DNA of 64,000 nucleotides, taken from NCBI RefSeq assembly GCF_001581005.1, contig NZ_LHZV01000055.1, positions 1 to 64,000 on the forward strand. The letters are read 5' to 3'. Every line of letters starts with the position of its first letter. Position 1 is the first letter of the stretch. The position numbers and the translations under genes are program-made. The DNA comes from Acetobacter orleanensis (GTDB taxonomy: Bacteria > Pseudomonadota > Alphaproteobacteria > Acetobacterales > Acetobacteraceae). The notes under the pieces are model-generated. The model did not search any database and was not told the DNA's origin. It saw only the letters and a program-made list of their open reading frames with translations. This document shows positions 7,979 through 16,791 of this stretch, one piece after another.

Positions 7979-8944
7979 ATGCAGATTTCTACCGAGACCC
8001 TGCTTCAGTCCTACCGTGCGATGCGCACCATCCGGGTGTTTGAAGAGCGCCTGCATCGTGAATTTGCAACCGGCGAGATACCGGGATTTGTCCATCTGTA
8101 TTGCGGGGAGGAAGCCTCCGCCGTTGGCGTGTGCGCAAACCTGACAGACCAGGATACTATTGCCAGCACGCATCGAGGCCATGGTCACTGCATTGCCAAG
8201 GGCGTGGATGTGGGCGGCATGATGGCGGAAATTTATGGCCGCAAATCCGGGGTATGCCGCGGCAAGGGCGGCTCCATGCATATTGCTGATCTGTCCAAAG
8301 GCATGTTGGGTGCTAACGGAATTGTCGGTGGTGGGCCGCCGCTGATCTGCGGCGCTGCGCTTTCCCATAAGGTTCTGAAAGATAATGGCGTTGCTGTCGC
8401 TTTTTTTGGTGATGGCGCGTCCAATGAAGGCACAACACTGGAAAGCCTCAATCTGGCATCTGTCTGGCAGCTTCCCGCCGTGTTTGTGGTGGAAGACAAC
8501 GGATATGGTGAGGCCACCGGGGCATCCTATGCCTGTGCGGGCAACCAGAAAGATCGCGCAGCCGGATTTGGCATGCCTTATATGGAGTGTGATGGTTCGG
8601 ACTTCTTCGCGGTGCATGACACTGCGCGGGATGCTATTGACCATGCTAGATCCGGCAAAGGCCCAGTTATGCTGCATGTGCATTTGCAGCGCTGGTATGG
8701 ACATTTTGAAGGCGATGCCATGAGCTATCGTGCCGCGAATGAAGTGGCCGATGCCAAGAAAAACCATGACTGCCTTGAGAGTTTCCGCACGCGCGTAGAA
8801 CAGGAAAAATTGCTGGACCTGAATGCGCTTGATGAGATTGATGCTTCCGTTGCGGATGAGGTCGAAAGCGCTGTTCAGGCCGCCAAGCAGGCTCCGTGGC
8901 CGGAAGAGGCTGATCTTATGGCGGATGTGTACGTCAAAATCTGA
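7979..8944 (+). CDS. acoA: Acetoin dehydrogenase E1 component, alpha subunit
   Basis: TPP-dependent E1 alpha subunit of the complex that cleaves acetoin to acetaldehyde and acetyl-CoA. The TPP-binding motif GDGASNEGTTLESLNLASVW is at about residues 145-164, with the HRGHGHCIAKG and GKGGSMHI blocks typical of AcoA and pyruvate E1 alpha. The 321-residue length matches AcoA, which is shorter than most pyruvate dehydrogenase alphas. A GAAGGAT ribosome site precedes the ATG. It heads acoA-acoB-acoC. The third gene is the AcoC type with a hydrolase domain, which favours acetoin over pyruvate as substrate. No regulator (acoR) or E3 gene lies nearby. Confidence 0.9.
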   Translation: MQISTETLLQSYRAMRTIRVFEERLHREFATGEIPGFVHLYCGEEASAVGVCANLTDQDTIASTHRGHGHCIAKGVDVGGMMAEIYGRKSGVCRGKGGSMHIADLSKGMLGANGIVGGGPPLICGAALSHKVLKDNGVAVAFFGDGASNEGTTLESLNLASVWQLPAVFVVEDNGYGEATGASYACAGNQKDRAAGFGMPYMECDGSDFFAVHDTARDAIDHARSGKGPVMLHVHLQRWYGHFEGDAMSYRAANEVADAKKNHDCLESFRTRVEQEKLLDLNALDEIDASVADEVESAVQAAKQAPWPEEADLMADVYVKI

Positions 8945-8961
8945 CAGATTTTATATGATGC

Positions 8962-8981
8962 CACACACGGCGCTGTGTGTG
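8962..8981. promoter_or_regulatory. Short hairpin between acoA and acoB
   Basis: CACACAC (8962-8968) and GTGTGTG (8975-8981) form a 7-bp stem with a 6-base loop just after the acoA stop. There is no T run, so it is more likely an mRNA processing or stability element than a terminator. Confidence 0.45.
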
Positions 8982-9007
8982 CGATAAGCCCGGATGGGAA
9001 AAGACTA

Positions 9008-10036
9008 ATGAGCAAAAAAAGCTTTCGTCAGGCAATTAATGAAGCCCTGCGTCAGGAAATGCGGCGGGACCCGACCGTGGTGCTGATGGGGGAAGACGTG
9101 GCTGGGGGGCAGGGTGGCTCTTCCGGCGTAAAGGACGCATGGGGTGGCGTTCTGGGTGTCACCAAAGGCCTGCAGACGGAGTTTGGGGAAAGCCGTGTTC
9201 TGGACACGCCCATTTCGGAAGCTTCCTATATCGGCGCGGCAGCCGGTGCTGCGGCGACAGGCCTGCGCCCGGTGGCGGAACTGATGTTTGTTGATTTTGT
9301 CGGCTGCTGTCTCGACCAGATCATGAATCAGGCCGCCAAATTCCGCTACATGTTTGGCGGTAAGGCGCGCACACCGCTTGTTATCCGTGCCATGTATGGG
9401 GCCGGGTTTAACGCGGCGGCGCAGCACAGTCAGGCGCTTTATCCGCTCTTTACGCATATTCCGGGGCTGAAGGTGGTTGTGCCGTCTTCTCCTTACGAAG
9501 CCAAGGGCCTGCTGATTGAAGCTATCCGTGATGATGACCCGGTGATTTTCCTTGAAAACAAAGTCATGTATGATGATGAGGAAGAAGTACCGGATGAGGC
9601 CTATACCATCCCGTTTGGTGAAGCGAACCTGACGCGTGAAGGCAATGATGTAACTATTGTTGCGATTGGCCGCATGGTGGGTATGGCGAATGAGGCTGCG
9701 GATCGTCTGGCCAAACAGGGCATTTCCTGCACCGTGCTGGACCCGCGCACAACATCCCCGCTGGATGAGCAGACTATTCTGGAATGTGTGGAAGACACGG
9801 GTCGTCTTGTTATCGTGGATGAATCCAGCCCGCGCTGTAACATGGCGTGCGACATTTCCGCCCTTGTGGCCGAGCAGGCCTTTGGCGCGCTGAAAGCCCC
9901 CATCCGCCGGGTTGTACCGCCGCATACGCCGGTGCCATTTTCCACGCCGCTGGAAAAACTCTATATGCCCAGCGCAGAAAAAATCGAAGCTGCGGTCAAA
10001 TCCATCATGATGCAGAAAACGCCTGAGGTTGCCTGA
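9008..10036 (+). CDS. acoB: Acetoin dehydrogenase E1 component, beta subunit
   Basis: Transketolase-like beta subunit that pairs with AcoA to form the TPP site. Recognisable blocks are MGEDVAGGQGG, TPISEASYIGAAAGAAATGLRP and the C-terminal transketolase domain with DPRTTSPLD and DESSPRC. ATG at 9008 (MSKKSFRQAINEAL) is chosen because it follows a GGGAAAAG ribosome site; an in-frame ATG at 8975 lies upstream but would add 11 unlikely residues and overlap the intergenic hairpin. The protein is 342 residues. It is 63 bases after acoA and 3 bases before acoC, consistent with one operon. Confidence 0.92.
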   Translation: MSKKSFRQAINEALRQEMRRDPTVVLMGEDVAGGQGGSSGVKDAWGGVLGVTKGLQTEFGESRVLDTPISEASYIGAAAGAAATGLRPVAELMFVDFVGCCLDQIMNQAAKFRYMFGGKARTPLVIRAMYGAGFNAAAQHSQALYPLFTHIPGLKVVVPSSPYEAKGLLIEAIRDDDPVIFLENKVMYDDEEEVPDEAYTIPFGEANLTREGNDVTIVAIGRMVGMANEAADRLAKQGISCTVLDPRTTSPLDEQTILECVEDTGRLVIVDESSPRCNMACDISALVAEQAFGALKAPIRRVVPPHTPVPFSTPLEKLYMPSAEKIEAAVKSIMMQKTPEVA

Positions 10037-10039
10037 ACA

Positions 10040-11179
10040 ATGACACATGCACTGACAGCCCTGACAATGCCCAAATTCGGTCTGGCGATGACCGAGGGCA
10101 AACTGGCCTCCTGGGCCTTCTCTCCCGGTGATACGGTTAAGGAAGGGGATGAAGTCGCAGATATTGAAACCAGCAAAATTACCAGCGGATATGAAAGTCC
10201 GGCCTCTGGTATTTTGCGCAAGCAGGTTGCGCAGGCTGGTGAAACTTTGCCGGTTGGCGCGCTGCTTGGCGTAGTGGCAGATGCGGATGTTTCAGACGCG
10301 GATATTGAGGCTTTTATTGCCAGCTTCAAAGCAGACACAGCAGAAGAGGGCGGTGAGGAAGCAGAGGCCGCCAATACGGAACCCCGCCTGATAAAAGCGG
10401 GTGACCACAACCTGAATGTGCGTGACGTTGGGAAGGGGGGCAGTGCGCCGCTGCTGCTGATCCACGGTTTTGGGGGTGACTTGAGCAACTGGATGCTCAA
10501 TCAGGATGTTCTGGCCCGCTCGCATCGCGTGATTACATTTGACCTGCCGGGGCATGGGGCATCTTCCAAAGACGTGGGTGATGGGTCCGTCACGGCGTTG
10601 GCCGATGCCGTGTCTGAATTGCTGAAGGCGCTGAATATTTCCAGTGCACATGTCATGGGCCATTCACTGGGTGGTGGTATTGCGCTTGCCTTGCTGCGTG
10701 ACAATCCGGGGGTTGTGGCCTCGCTCACACTAGTCGCGCCCGCCGGGCTGGGGCGTGAAGTCAACGCACCGGCTCTGAAAGACATGGTGGAAGCAGACCG
10801 CACGCGGGATATGCAAAAAGCCTTGGAAGCACTGGTGCATGACAAATCCCTCGTGGGTCGCAAAATGGCGGACAACGTGCTGAAGGTCCGGCGTCTGGAC
10901 GGCGCGCGGGATGCCTTGCGAACCATTGAGGCGAGTTGCTTTGGTAACGGCCAGCAGTCCTTTGACATGCGGCCGGTTTTGGATGCTGCCCGCGTTCCAG
11001 TCACACTGTTCTGGGGGGAAGAGGATGAAATCCTGCCAGTAACCGGGGCCAAAAATGTCCCGGATTCCGTGACCAAGCATATCATGCCGAAGATAGGCCA
11101 CATGCCACAACTTGAAAAAACGGCTGAACTGAACAGGCTGGTTGAGGCGTTCCTAGAGAAATCTCACGTCACGGCCTGA
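10040..11179 (+). CDS. acoC: AcoC: lipoyl domain fused to alpha/beta hydrolase (acetoin dehydrogenase E2-type)
   Basis: E2-like component of the acetoin cleavage system. Residues 5-80 form a lipoyl domain with the lipoylated lysine in ETSKI (about residue 46). After an acidic/Ala linker, residues 118-378 are an alpha/beta hydrolase with HGFGGD (oxyanion side), the nucleophile elbow GHSLGG, Asp in WGEEDE and a C-terminal His in IGHMPQLE. This layout is known from AcoC of Ralstonia and Pseudomonas, which replaces the usual acyltransferase core. It must share the cell's E3 (dihydrolipoamide dehydrogenase), as none is encoded here. Its 3' end overlaps the convergent small gene at 11164-11511 by 16 bases. 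Confidence 0.9.
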   Translation: MTHALTALTMPKFGLAMTEGKLASWAFSPGDTVKEGDEVADIETSKITSGYESPASGILRKQVAQAGETLPVGALLGVVADADVSDADIEAFIASFKADTAEEGGEEAEAANTEPRLIKAGDHNLNVRDVGKGGSAPLLLIHGFGGDLSNWMLNQDVLARSHRVITFDLPGHGASSKDVGDGSVTALADAVSELLKALNISSAHVMGHSLGGGIALALLRDNPGVVASLTLVAPAGLGREVNAPALKDMVEADRTRDMQKALEALVHDKSLVGRKMADNVLKVRRLDGARDALRTIEASCFGNGQQSFDMRPVLDAARVPVTLFWGEEDEILPVTGAKNVPDSVTKHIMPKIGHMPQLEKTAELNRLVEAFLEKSHVTA

Positions 11180-11511
11180 TTTCTTAAAACACTGACACAG
11201 GCGGCATCATGCGGAAGCATGGTGCCGTACTGGTGTGTGTAGTGCTCAGCAAAGGCGTCCCGTTCCAGTCGTTCGCAATAATCCAGATAGCGGATGAGTG
11301 CGCGTTGGCCGCGTAGTGTGTTGCCGTAGGTGCGTTTGTAGTGCTTCCAAAGGATCAGCACGTTGACGGACCATGCATCATACGCATGGGTCGCCACACG
11401 TTGCCTTACCAGCGGGGGAAGCTGGTCAAACGCCTGCCAGTCATCCCCATTATAGCGTCGCCACATCTCGTGGCGCAGGGTGCGTTCGTTGGAGGTCTGG
11501 ATGTCAGGCAT
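11164..11511 (-). CDS. Small conserved protein coupled to the COG0523 GTPase (DUF6525-like)
   Basis: A 115-residue soluble protein rich in Arg, Trp and Tyr ([35 protein letters not shown]), which I tentatively match to DUF6525. Function is unknown. The start at 11511 (MPDIQTSNE) is chosen because its ATG overlaps the stop of the upstream GTPase gene (ATGCCTGA, 11504-11511), which implies translational coupling. A longer open frame up to 11634 would lie entirely inside that gene. The coupling suggests it works with the zinc GTPase. It converges on and overlaps acoC. Confidence 0.65.
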   Translation of the reverse strand: MPDIQTSNERTLRHEMWRRYNGDDWQAFDQLPPLVRQRVATHAYDAWSVNVLILWKHYKRTYGNTLRGQRALIRYLDYCERLERDAFAEHYTHQYGTMLPHDAACVSVLRNQAVT

Positions 11512-12733
11512 CGGCGTCCAGTTCCTCCGGCTGGCGGTGCCGCCATATAGGGAACGGGTCACTGAGGGTCGCGTAGCGTTCCGGCTGGAAACGTTGGGTA
11601 TCCGGCGGGGCCAGACATGATTCCAGAGCCGCATGCAAGGCAGATTCTTCCATATCTGCTGTGCCGATAAACACTATTTCCTGCCTGCGGTCCCCATAAA
11701 CCGGGTCCCATTTGCTGAGTAGCATAGCTTTCCACTCTTCATCATCAGGCCAGTGCTGTGTGGGAATAGCGCACCACCACAGCCCCATGGCCTGTGTGCG
11801 GACCAGAGCGCCCGCTTGCCCGAGTTCCCCCACCCATTCCGGGCGGGTGGCCAACCAGAAATGCCCTTTGGCACGGATAACGCCCGGCCAGTTTTGATCA
11901 ATAAACGCCTTGAACTTTTCAGGAATAAACGGGCGGCGCGCGCGATAGACAAAGCTACGAATGCCGTATTCTTCCGTCTCCGGCGCATGCTCGGCGGCTC
12001 CGTAGAGTTCTTTATACCAGAGAGGATGCTGCTCGGCTTTGGCGTGGTCAAACCGATGGGTATTCAATACATGGTCCAGAGGCACTTTGCCTTGGTCGGT
12101 TTCCACCAGATCGGCATCAGGGTTCAGGGCGCGGATAATCTGGCGGGCGGCGTCACGCTGTTCTGGCGTGGCTGTTGAAATTTTGTTGAGAATGACGACG
12201 TCCGCAAACTCAATCTGTTCCACCAGAAGGTCCACCAGAGCCCGATCATCCTGATCCCCCGCGGTTTCTCCACGATCTTTCAGGAAATCGGTCGAGGCGT
12301 AATCCCTAAGCAGATTGACGGCATCCACCACCGTGATCATCGTATCCAGCCGCGCGATGTCCATCAGGCTTTCACCGTCTTCATCCCGGAAGGAAAACGT
12401 CGCAGCGACGGGCAGTGGTTCGGCAATGCCGGTTGATTCGATCAGCAGATAATCAAACCGACCTTCATCCGCCAGACGGCGCACCTCTTTCAGCAGGTCA
12501 TCACGCAGGGTGCAGCAGATGCAACCATTGCTCATTTCTACCAGTTTTTCATCTGTGCGGGAGAGGTCCGAGCCGCCACGCACCAGATCGGCATCAATAT
12601 TCACGTCACTCATGTCATTAACAATCACGGCCACTCTCCGACCTTCGCGATTGTTGAGAATATGATTAAGGACGGTGGTTTTCCCGGCCCCCAGAAAGCC
12701 GGACAGAACAGTAACTGGCAGCCGGTTGGGCAT
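11504..12733 (-). CDS. COG0523 (CobW/ZigA-type) GTP-dependent zinc metallochaperone
   Basis: G3E-family P-loop GTPase. Walker A is GFLGAGKTT (residues 12-20), the metal-binding CxCC motif is [10 protein letters not shown] (about 70-79), Walker B/switch is ESTG, and the base-recognition motif is NKIS. The CobW C-terminal domain occupies about residues 265-400 (409 total). Members near Zur operators are thought to deliver zinc to client proteins in zinc scarcity. A Zur-like palindrome lies 46 bases upstream of its start and a DUF1826 gene diverges from the same region, which supports zinc rather than cobalamin. The downstream small gene is coupled by an 8-base overlap. The precise client is unknown. 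Confidence 0.88.
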   Translation of the reverse strand: MPNRLPVTVLSGFLGAGKTTVLNHILNNREGRRVAVIVNDMSDVNIDADLVRGGSDLSRTDEKLVEMSNGCICCTLRDDLLKEVRRLADEGRFDYLLIESTGIAEPLPVAATFSFRDEDGESLMDIARLDTMITVVDAVNLLRDYASTDFLKDRGETAGDQDDRALVDLLVEQIEFADVVILNKISTATPEQRDAARQIIRALNPDADLVETDQGKVPLDHVLNTHRFDHAKAEQHPLWYKELYGAAEHAPETEEYGIRSFVYRARRPFIPEKFKAFIDQNWPGVIRAKGHFWLATRPEWVGELGQAGALVRTQAMGLWWCAIPTQHWPDDEEWKAMLLSKWDPVYGDRRQEIVFIGTADMEESALHAALESCLAPPDTQRFQPERYATLSDPFPIWRHRQPEELDADA

Positions 12734-12778
12734 GGTGCTTTTTCCTTCGGAAGAGGGTTCCGGTTATGTATTTGATAC

Positions 12779-12791
12779 GTTATATCATAAC
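12779..12791. promoter_or_regulatory. Zur-type operator
   Basis: GTTATATCATAAC matches 12 of 13 positions of the alphaproteobacterial Zur core GTTATANTATAAC as I remember it. It lies between a COG0523 GTPase and a DUF1826 gene, both typical Zur targets, so zinc-dependent repression of both is likely. Confidence 0.7.
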
Positions 12792-12817
12792 AATAAAAAA
12801 CTAGAAAGCGAAAGCCC

Positions 12818-13441
12818 ATGCAGCCTCTCCCTTCGCCCTTTTCTCATTCAACGCCAGACGCAGCTTTTCACGCTATTTCCCGCCCAGACTGCCATATTGC
12901 GCTTGCAGCCCGTGGTCTGGGGCAGGCGTTGGACAACGCGGCTCGGATCTATCTGGAAAATGGTCCGGCACTGATTTTAACAGCGGGCACGCCGTCTGCC
13001 CTGCGGCAGGAACTCACGTCCCTCTTTACCGGCGCAACCCGTGTTCTACTGGAGGATGCGCTCGCGCTTGTGGAGCACTATTGCGCGGCAACGGAGATGG
13101 AAGCGGTGCGTTTCCGGCTGGAGCGCATTACTCACGATAGTTGCCGTCGCTTTCATGTTGACCATGTCGTTCTGCGGCTGTTGTGTACGTATGTGGGGCC
13201 GGGAGTGCAGTGGCGTCTGGCGAACGCGGGAGAGAACGCTGTTGTGCATCAGGCCGATGCAGGAACGGTGGCGTTACTCAAAGGGGGTTGCTACCCCGGT
13301 TGGCAACCCGAAGGCGCGGTGCAGCACCGCTCACCGCCACTCTCTTCACTCCCAACGCCGACCACACGGCTATTGCTTACAGTGGATGCGCCACAGGCAT
13401 GCGGGATGTCGGATGAGCAGCGGCAGGTTGTGCGAGCCTGA
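12818..13441 (+). CDS. DUF1826 family protein
   Basis: A 207-residue cytoplasmic protein of the family often found next to Zur-regulated COG0523 genes. Visible features are a conserved central block RRFHVDHVVLRLLCTYVGPG (residues about 109-128) with two His and one Cys that could bind metal, followed by ALLKGG. Function is not established; a role in zinc-limited growth is inferred from the shared operator with the divergent GTPase 85 bases away. Its end lies 3 bases from the convergent gene at 13445-14251. Confidence 0.75.
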   Translation: MQPLPSPFSHSTPDAAFHAISRPDCHIALAARGLGQALDNAARIYLENGPALILTAGTPSALRQELTSLFTGATRVLLEDALALVEHYCAATEMEAVRFRLERITHDSCRRFHVDHVVLRLLCTYVGPGVQWRLANAGENAVVHQADAGTVALLKGGCYPGWQPEGAVQHRSPPLSSLPTPTTRLLLTVDAPQACGMSDEQRQVVRA

Positions 13442-13444
13442 TTG

Positions 13445-14251
13445 TCAGGGGTGATGCGGGCAGGTCACACTGTTGATAGCCGTGGCACCATTCGCATCAA
13501 ACCAGACCGTGCCACCATCAACCATGGCAAGGCTATTATGGACGAACATGTCATGCGGCACAGAGTTTTGCAGGTGGGTGCGCATACAGGGCGTGAAAAT
13601 GTGGGACCATGAGGCAAATAGGTCCTGCGGTGTTTTCAGGGTGAGAGGGTGATCTCCGTTAAACCGCAGAGGCCATGAGATCAGTTTTGCTGTTTCTGCC
13701 TTGTCGCCACTGAGTACACTGTGCAGGAAGCGTTGCACCATGGCTTCAAATGCTGCTGGAGATGCATTGGTTACGTCTTGATACTGGGTGCCGGGAGCAC
13801 CGCTGTCTATGGCGCTCAGAGTGAGGGTGACAGGGTAGGTTTTTGCACTGTTGGTCCATGTTCCCACTAACGCTGTGGATGTCTGTAAGGTTAGGGGATG
13901 AGGCGCCTTCTTGTCTTTTGCTTCAAGATGCAGGGTGAAGTGTCCGCCACCGGGTTCGCTCAGCGTCAGCTGCTCGCCAGTAAACTGGCCGGAGAGTGGA
14001 ATATCCACCAGTTTGTTCATATAGAAATAATGTGCGCCTGATAGGCTCTGGTTCGGCAGAACCGAGAGGGTAGCCCCGATGGGGTAGGGACCCAGTGTGC
14101 CTAGCAGGCGATAATTGTCCGGCACGGGCCGTTCGGGCGATGCCGCTGCGGAGGTTGCCGCAGCAGAGGGCGGTGCCGCGTTGGTAATCACCGGGGCAAG
14201 TGGCAGACTGAGCAAGGCAAGAGCCAGCAATCCTGAGGGCATCCGCGTCAT
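13445..14251 (-). CDS. Secreted protein of unknown function
   Basis: 268 residues with a Sec-type signal peptide (hydrophobic LLALALLSLPLAPVITNAA, cleavage near residue 25), then an Ala/Pro/Ser linker and a soluble domain with several beta-rich stretches (GATLSVLPNQSLSGAHYFY, HFTLHLEAKDKK). Two cysteines near the C-terminus (PCMRTH and VTCPHH) could form a disulfide, and the protein ends in His-His. I do not recognise the family. It is probably periplasmic. It stands alone, with about 200 bases before the next gene upstream. Confidence 0.65.
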   Translation of the reverse strand: MTRMPSGLLALALLSLPLAPVITNAAPPSAAATSAAASPERPVPDNYRLLGTLGPYPIGATLSVLPNQSLSGAHYFYMNKLVDIPLSGQFTGEQLTLSEPGGGHFTLHLEAKDKKAPHPLTLQTSTALVGTWTNSAKTYPVTLTLSAIDSGAPGTQYQDVTNASPAAFEAMVQRFLHSVLSGDKAETAKLISWPLRFNGDHPLTLKTPQDLFASWSHIFTPCMRTHLQNSVPHDMFVHNSLAMVDGGTVWFDANGATAINSVTCPHHP

Positions 14252-14448
14252 AATCCGGTCCTTCTGGTGGGGCTGAAGTCTTATGCAGACTGAGCGTAAA
14301 AAACTATCAGGGCAATCTCAATATGCACGGATAGGGTTTTGTGGGCGCATCGCACGAAAACCGGGCGGACGGCGGGATGGAAAGAATACAGAGAGGTTTT
14401 TCGCCTTCATGAGGTAAACTCCAGATAAACGCATCATGACGGAGTTTA

Positions 14449-15924
14449 TTACTGTTCTTTTACACAAAAAACTCGATTAATACGAAAGATTGTAAAATCA
14501 GTTGCCGCATGTATCTGATTGTTTTGGGTCATGCAGCCTTGGGCCTCGGACTGGGTTTGCGCCGTATGCTCGATGCTTTCAATTCCACGGCTTTTTAAAA
14601 TTGCATACCCAAAATATGACTCACCATGGATAGCCTTATCGGGTTTAAGAAGAGCTAAAAGTGGCATGGCTTTAACGGCATTTGCGACAATGGGAGAAAG
14701 GGGTTCATCGCCGTAGAGAAAGAGGGTGTCGCCAGAATGAAAACCTGCATCGTCCAATGCAGAGGCAATACGCTGTATGTGGAATAGTTCAAATCTTGCA
14801 TTTTCAGCAAGCAGATTACCGTAGCTGTAGGCAATCACATAAAAATAAAAAAGCGGTGTCAGCGCGATCCAGCGAATTTTTTGTAAACCGGGCTTTAAAA
14901 AGAAGAGATTTGTAAAAATGATGCAGGCGGAAAAAGAGGTCAAAATACGAGGTACAAATTCAACGTTTTTCAGAATTAGAAGCATTCCTGATAAAAGTAG
15001 TAAGAGTGTAAAGGGAGCAAGTAAGAATAACACGCCAGCGCAAAAATCAGATAGATTTTTTTTACGAAAATAGTGAAAGCCCGTTACAAACGCACCGAGT
15101 GCGGCTACGCCATATAAGCCAAGTAAGAGTGGTCTGGCTCCCTGTGTTAGCAACACGGATACTAGAGCCAAAATATTGGTCATATTTTCCGCAAATGCGT
15201 GGAATGGGAGCGTCCGTAAATCCAGCGTCACTGCTAGATGGTGCTCAAATGTGCCATGGATGGTGGCAGGAATAATAAAGTCTTTATAGACAAGAGCAGA
15301 GGCAATAAAGGCGACTATTTTTACGCCGAGGTCACCCCATGCCGTGGCATTATGTTCATGCTGGTAATCACATAGAAAAATGAGCAACGACAGGGCAAGA
15401 AACGTATTGACCCCGGTTTGATAGAAGCTCATCACCCCCATTAACAGCGCAAAGCAGACGGCAAATTTTTGTTTTGACGACCACTGAATAGGTAAAACAC
15501 AGGCAAAAACAGCCAGTGCCTGAGACATGAGCATTGGTAAAGCATCGAATTTATAAGACAGATTTTGCAGGAAAAACGGCTGCACTGCGAGCGGCAACCC
15601 ACACAGTGATAAGGCAAATAAATCTGGCTGTGGAGAGTGTGTGACTCTCTGCGTAAAGCGTACAGCGGCAAATGCAAGAACCAGAAAGCCCAGTATTTGA
15701 CCCAAAGGAGATAGGTCCAGAATATTTCCAAGCCGTAAATCGAGCAGGTTCATTAAGATAGTTGAGAGTATACGGCCGTTTTTGCTCCATGTTGCTCCGT
15801 ATAGCGCTCTCATATTATCATCATTGTAATAAGAATTAGATAAAAATATAGGAAGACAAAATAAAATATAGAAAAAGAAAATAAAAAATAGGGGTTTTGA
15901 CTGCTGTAAATTTTTAAATATCAT
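14449..15924 (-). CDS. GtrII-like integral membrane glycosyltransferase (orphan copy)
   Basis: 491 residues with about 10-12 membrane helices, similar to the glucosyl transferase GtrII family that adds glucosyl groups to surface polysaccharide from a polyprenyl carrier. The N-terminal loop motif YYNDDNMR (residues 32-39) and LQNLSYKFDALPM (about 117-129) recur in the protein at 40521-42050 (YNDD, SNFSYKYDSLPM). A soluble C-terminal part follows the last helix. Unlike that copy, no GtrB partner is adjacent, so it may share the distant GtrB enzymes. The DNA is AT-richer than its neighbours, suggesting transfer. A TAAACTCC/GGAGTTTA hairpin at 14415-14448 follows the stop. Confidence 0.7.
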   Translation of the reverse strand: MIFKNLQQSKPLFFIFFFYILFCLPIFLSNSYYNDDNMRALYGATWSKNGRILSTILMNLLDLRLGNILDLSPLGQILGFLVLAFAAVRFTQRVTHSPQPDLFALSLCGLPLAVQPFFLQNLSYKFDALPMLMSQALAVFACVLPIQWSSKQKFAVCFALLMGVMSFYQTGVNTFLALSLLIFLCDYQHEHNATAWGDLGVKIVAFIASALVYKDFIIPATIHGTFEHHLAVTLDLRTLPFHAFAENMTNILALVSVLLTQGARPLLLGLYGVAALGAFVTGFHYFRKKNLSDFCAGVLFLLAPFTLLLLLSGMLLILKNVEFVPRILTSFSACIIFTNLFFLKPGLQKIRWIALTPLFYFYVIAYSYGNLLAENARFELFHIQRIASALDDAGFHSGDTLFLYGDEPLSPIVANAVKAMPLLALLKPDKAIHGESYFGYAILKSRGIESIEHTAQTQSEAQGCMTQNNQIHAATDFTIFRINRVFCVKEQ

Positions 15925-16530
15925 TTTAAAAAGTCCATTTTATAATATAGAAAGCTATTTTGAGAGGTCTCCTATATCATAAAAAGAAAAGTAGGAACCT
16001 GTGCTGACAGAAACCGATTCTGGACATGCGGTGCGTGGTCATGGGAGTATATCCCGTTGTTATTTAAGGATATTATTCGAGGAAATAGTACATTTGGTTG
16101 TGGGCAATAAGGGCCACGAGATCGATTTCATTCTCTGGGCAAGAAAAATTTCATAATTTTGTAAAAAATAAAAAGGATTTTCCACACTTATTATGCTGGG
16201 TTGCATATGATGCATGCATTGCTGTTGCGCGGCATAAGGATGCAGAAAATTGATCCAGATCAAGGGCGGTAAACGCAAAACTGAGGAGGCTCTTCAGAGC
16301 GCAGAAGGGCCACGATGGCTGCCCAGTATTGGGGGCTACGAAAAGGCGGAGAGTGTTTCGGGTTATGTGGTGCCGGGCTGCGCTGGATAGAACCTTATGC
16401 TTAGCATGGCCACTGGCGTGCTGAGTGTTGGGGTGTCGTGGAAAGCTGAAAGCAAACTGGTCGGGTGGCAGGTTGCATAGGTACGGAATGGATGTTTTTG
16501 AAAATGTATTTTTCCTGAAAGGAAAGACCC
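15925..16530. other. 606-base gap with an FNR-type box
   Basis: The first third is AT-rich. No long gene is supported. An FNR-type palindrome is at 16250-16263. A 29-codon frame at 16315-16404 (MAAQYWGLRKGG...) follows GAAGGG and could be a leader peptide, but this is weak. The 3' end carries the promoter and a strong AAAGGAAAG ribosome site of the 58-residue gene. Confidence 0.5.
16250..16263. promoter_or_regulatory. FNR/Anr-type operator
   Basis: TTGATCCAGATCAA is a perfect TTGAT-N4-ATCAA palindrome, the consensus for FNR-family oxygen regulators. The nearest genes are the GtrII-like gene (start 15924, leftward) and the 58-residue gene (start 16531, rightward). No ideal -10 was seen in either direction, so the target is uncertain. 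Confidence 0.6.
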
Positions 16531-16707
16531 ATGACTGCAAAAACCAATAAGACCGTCGAAATTGCTGGCACGCGCTATGAAATGCTGGGCACTATGAATG
16601 ATGGAGACTGCAAGGTTCGCCTGAAAAATACCAAAGGCGAGGTTGTGGAAATGACCTGTGACTCTTTTATCAACCAGTTGAATGATGGCACGGCCCGTTA
16701 CCTGTAA
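16531..16707 (+). CDS. Small protein of 58 residues, unknown function
   Basis: Short gene with a very good ribosome site (AAAGGAAAG, 5 bases before ATG) and its own strong terminator. The product starts MTAKTNKTVEIAGTRYEML and ends in NDGTARYL. It is soluble, has two cysteines (DGDCKV and MTCDSF), and looks like a small beta-barrel fold (KVRLKNTKGEVVEM). I do not recognise it. Codon use is ordinary for the region. An FNR-type box lies 268 bases upstream, so oxygen-responsive expression is possible but unproven. Confidence 0.7.
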   Translation: MTAKTNKTVEIAGTRYEMLGTMNDGDCKVRLKNTKGEVVEMTCDSFINQLNDGTARYL

Positions 16708-16733
16708 GGCTTTTGACACAAGACGCCAGACAT

Positions 16734-16775
16734 AAAAACGCCCCCTGTGGTCATAAACCGCAAGGGGCGTTTTTT
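16734..16775. terminator. Bidirectional rho-independent terminator
   Basis: AAAAACGCCCC (16734-16744) pairs with GGGGCGTTTTTT (16764-16775), and the inner bases extend the stem (GTGGT/ACCGC). T runs on both strands fit termination of the 58-residue gene and of the convergent ndh gene. Confidence 0.9.
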
Positions 16776-16791
16776 ATGCATAAAGGTGCGG

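Noticed and set aside
9005-10048. Long minus-strand open frame opposite acoB
   Set aside because: It is antisense to a firmly identified gene. GC-rich codon use often leaves the opposite strand open; the product is rich in His, Arg and Cys without domains.
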